Source: Balneolales bacterium
GTDB taxonomy: Bacteria; Bacteroidota; Rhodothermia; Balneolales; Natronogracilivirgulaceae
Direction of reading: 5' to 3'
NCBI GenBank assembly: GCA_007127665.1
Contig: SKYY01000167.1
Span: forward strand, 1-6,127
DNA: 6,127 bases
The notes beneath the pieces were generated by a model. The model worked only from the letters and a program-made list of their open reading frames with translations, was not told where the DNA came from and made no database searches. Position 1 is the first letter of the stretch. The number at the start of each line of letters is the position of its first letter. Positions 5,671 to 6,127 of the stretch are shown here, piece by piece. The position numbers and the translations under genes are program-made.

Positions 5671-6127
5671 TTAAACCATCCCGGCCTTTCTGGGAGCACG
5701 ATATACCGGTACAAATGAGCACGCTTCACCGTACATCAATCGCTCAACATAAGGTAACAGTTTCTGAGTAACATATAAATAGACAGAGGGAGGCACCTCT
5801 ACATCAGCACAGCCTTTCAACAAAACGCGTTTTCCCATATATCCGGACCAGTCCTCCGTCTCCAGGCCCTGACGAAACCGCTCAAAAGCAACATGCTGCG
5901 GCGTTCCGAATACAACATCTTCCGCGTGTCCGCGGGCATGCGCCGCCACCAGCATGTAAGCCCAGGATGCGACAATGGCATCTGTGGAACAATAAACGGC
6001 AACAACCTTGCCTGTGTACCGGCTCCAGTCATGGTCTTCCAAGGCCTGACGGAACTCCTTTTCGCGAAGGAGCAGCTCCATATGCAGGTAATCCTTGAGA
6101 TCAAAGGGCTCAATCCCGTCCGGCGAG
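5671..6127 (-). CDS. DUF2480 family protein (5' end beyond the window)
   Basis: The first ATG in this frame is at 6081, but the frame stays open to the right edge and the 15 upstream codons (SPDGIEPFDLKDYLH) continue the family pattern, so 151 residues of a longer protein are visible. Family members are about 165-170 residues as I recall, so perhaps 15-20 are missing. Recognisable stretches are FDLKDYL, LREKEFRQAL, DWSRYTGKVVAVYCSTDAIVASWAYML, VVFG, KGCADVEVPPSVYLYVTQKL and the end YGEACSFVPVYR. No signal peptide or transmembrane stretch is seen, so it is probably cytoplasmic. DUF2480 has no established function that I know of. Two roughly 50-residue segments resemble each other closely (see findings). 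Cys31 and Cys91, counted from Met6081, lie at matching places in the two halves. The stop is 114 bp before the preferred fni start. Confidence 0.85.
   Translation of the reverse strand, partial: SPDGIEPFDLKDYLHMELLLREKEFRQALEDHDWSRYTGKVVAVYCSTDAIVASWAYMLVAAHARGHAEDVVFGTPQHVAFERFRQGLETEDWSGYMGKRVLLKGCADVEVPPSVYLYVTQKLLPYVERLMYGEACSFVPVYRAPRKAGMV

Noticed and set aside
1..6127. Defence system, mobile element, CRISPR array or other novel system
   Set aside because: Nearly all coding space is accounted for by conserved housekeeping families. No transposase, integrase, tRNA, attachment-like repeats or regularly spaced repeats were seen.

Overview
The window reads as an ordinary chromosomal housekeeping segment from a bacterium of the Bacteroidota/Balneolota/Rhodothermota group. 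Four things support this: a DUF2480 protein, a family I know mainly from these phyla; a BamD-like TPR lipoprotein whose mature start (RPGDT..VAFEKA) resembles those lineages; almost no Shine-Dalgarno sequences before the genes; and one possible TAnnTTTG promoter element. Balneolota is my best guess, but that is inference. Composition looks balanced in coding regions and clearly AT-rich in the two main intergenic gaps. I see no mobile element, RNA gene or CRISPR array.

Left part (1-548, minus strand): the first 17 codons of an exported protein run off the left edge. Just upstream of it is a small lipoprotein of unknown function (84-548), and the two are probably co-transcribed. An AT-rich gap (549-771) follows and probably holds their promoter.

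Middle part (772-1939): apt (adenine phosphoribosyltransferase, minus) and tadA (tRNA adenosine deaminase, plus) diverge from a roughly 120-bp AT-rich region whose two predicted -10 boxes overlap. tadA then converges on nadD with 73 bp between their stop codons and no obvious terminator.

Right part (2013-6127, minus strand): five genes lie head to tail in transcription order: a DUF2480 protein (5' end beyond the right edge), fni (type 2 isopentenyl-diphosphate isomerase), a trans-polyprenyl diphosphate synthase (probably GGPP-type), bamD (outer-membrane assembly lipoprotein) and nadD (nicotinate-nucleotide adenylyltransferase). Gaps are short, down to 2 bp between bamD and nadD, so they look like one operon, possibly with internal promoters. 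fni makes DMAPP from IPP and the synthase condenses the two into longer allylic diphosphates, so this pair is a functional unit. bamD and nadD look like conserved passengers serving envelope biogenesis and NAD synthesis.

I found no new system. The points most worth a second look are a clear internal duplication within the DUF2480 protein, the start and G-rich leader of fni, the overlapping divergent promoters, and a 16-bp tandem duplication at the end of the prenyl synthase gene.
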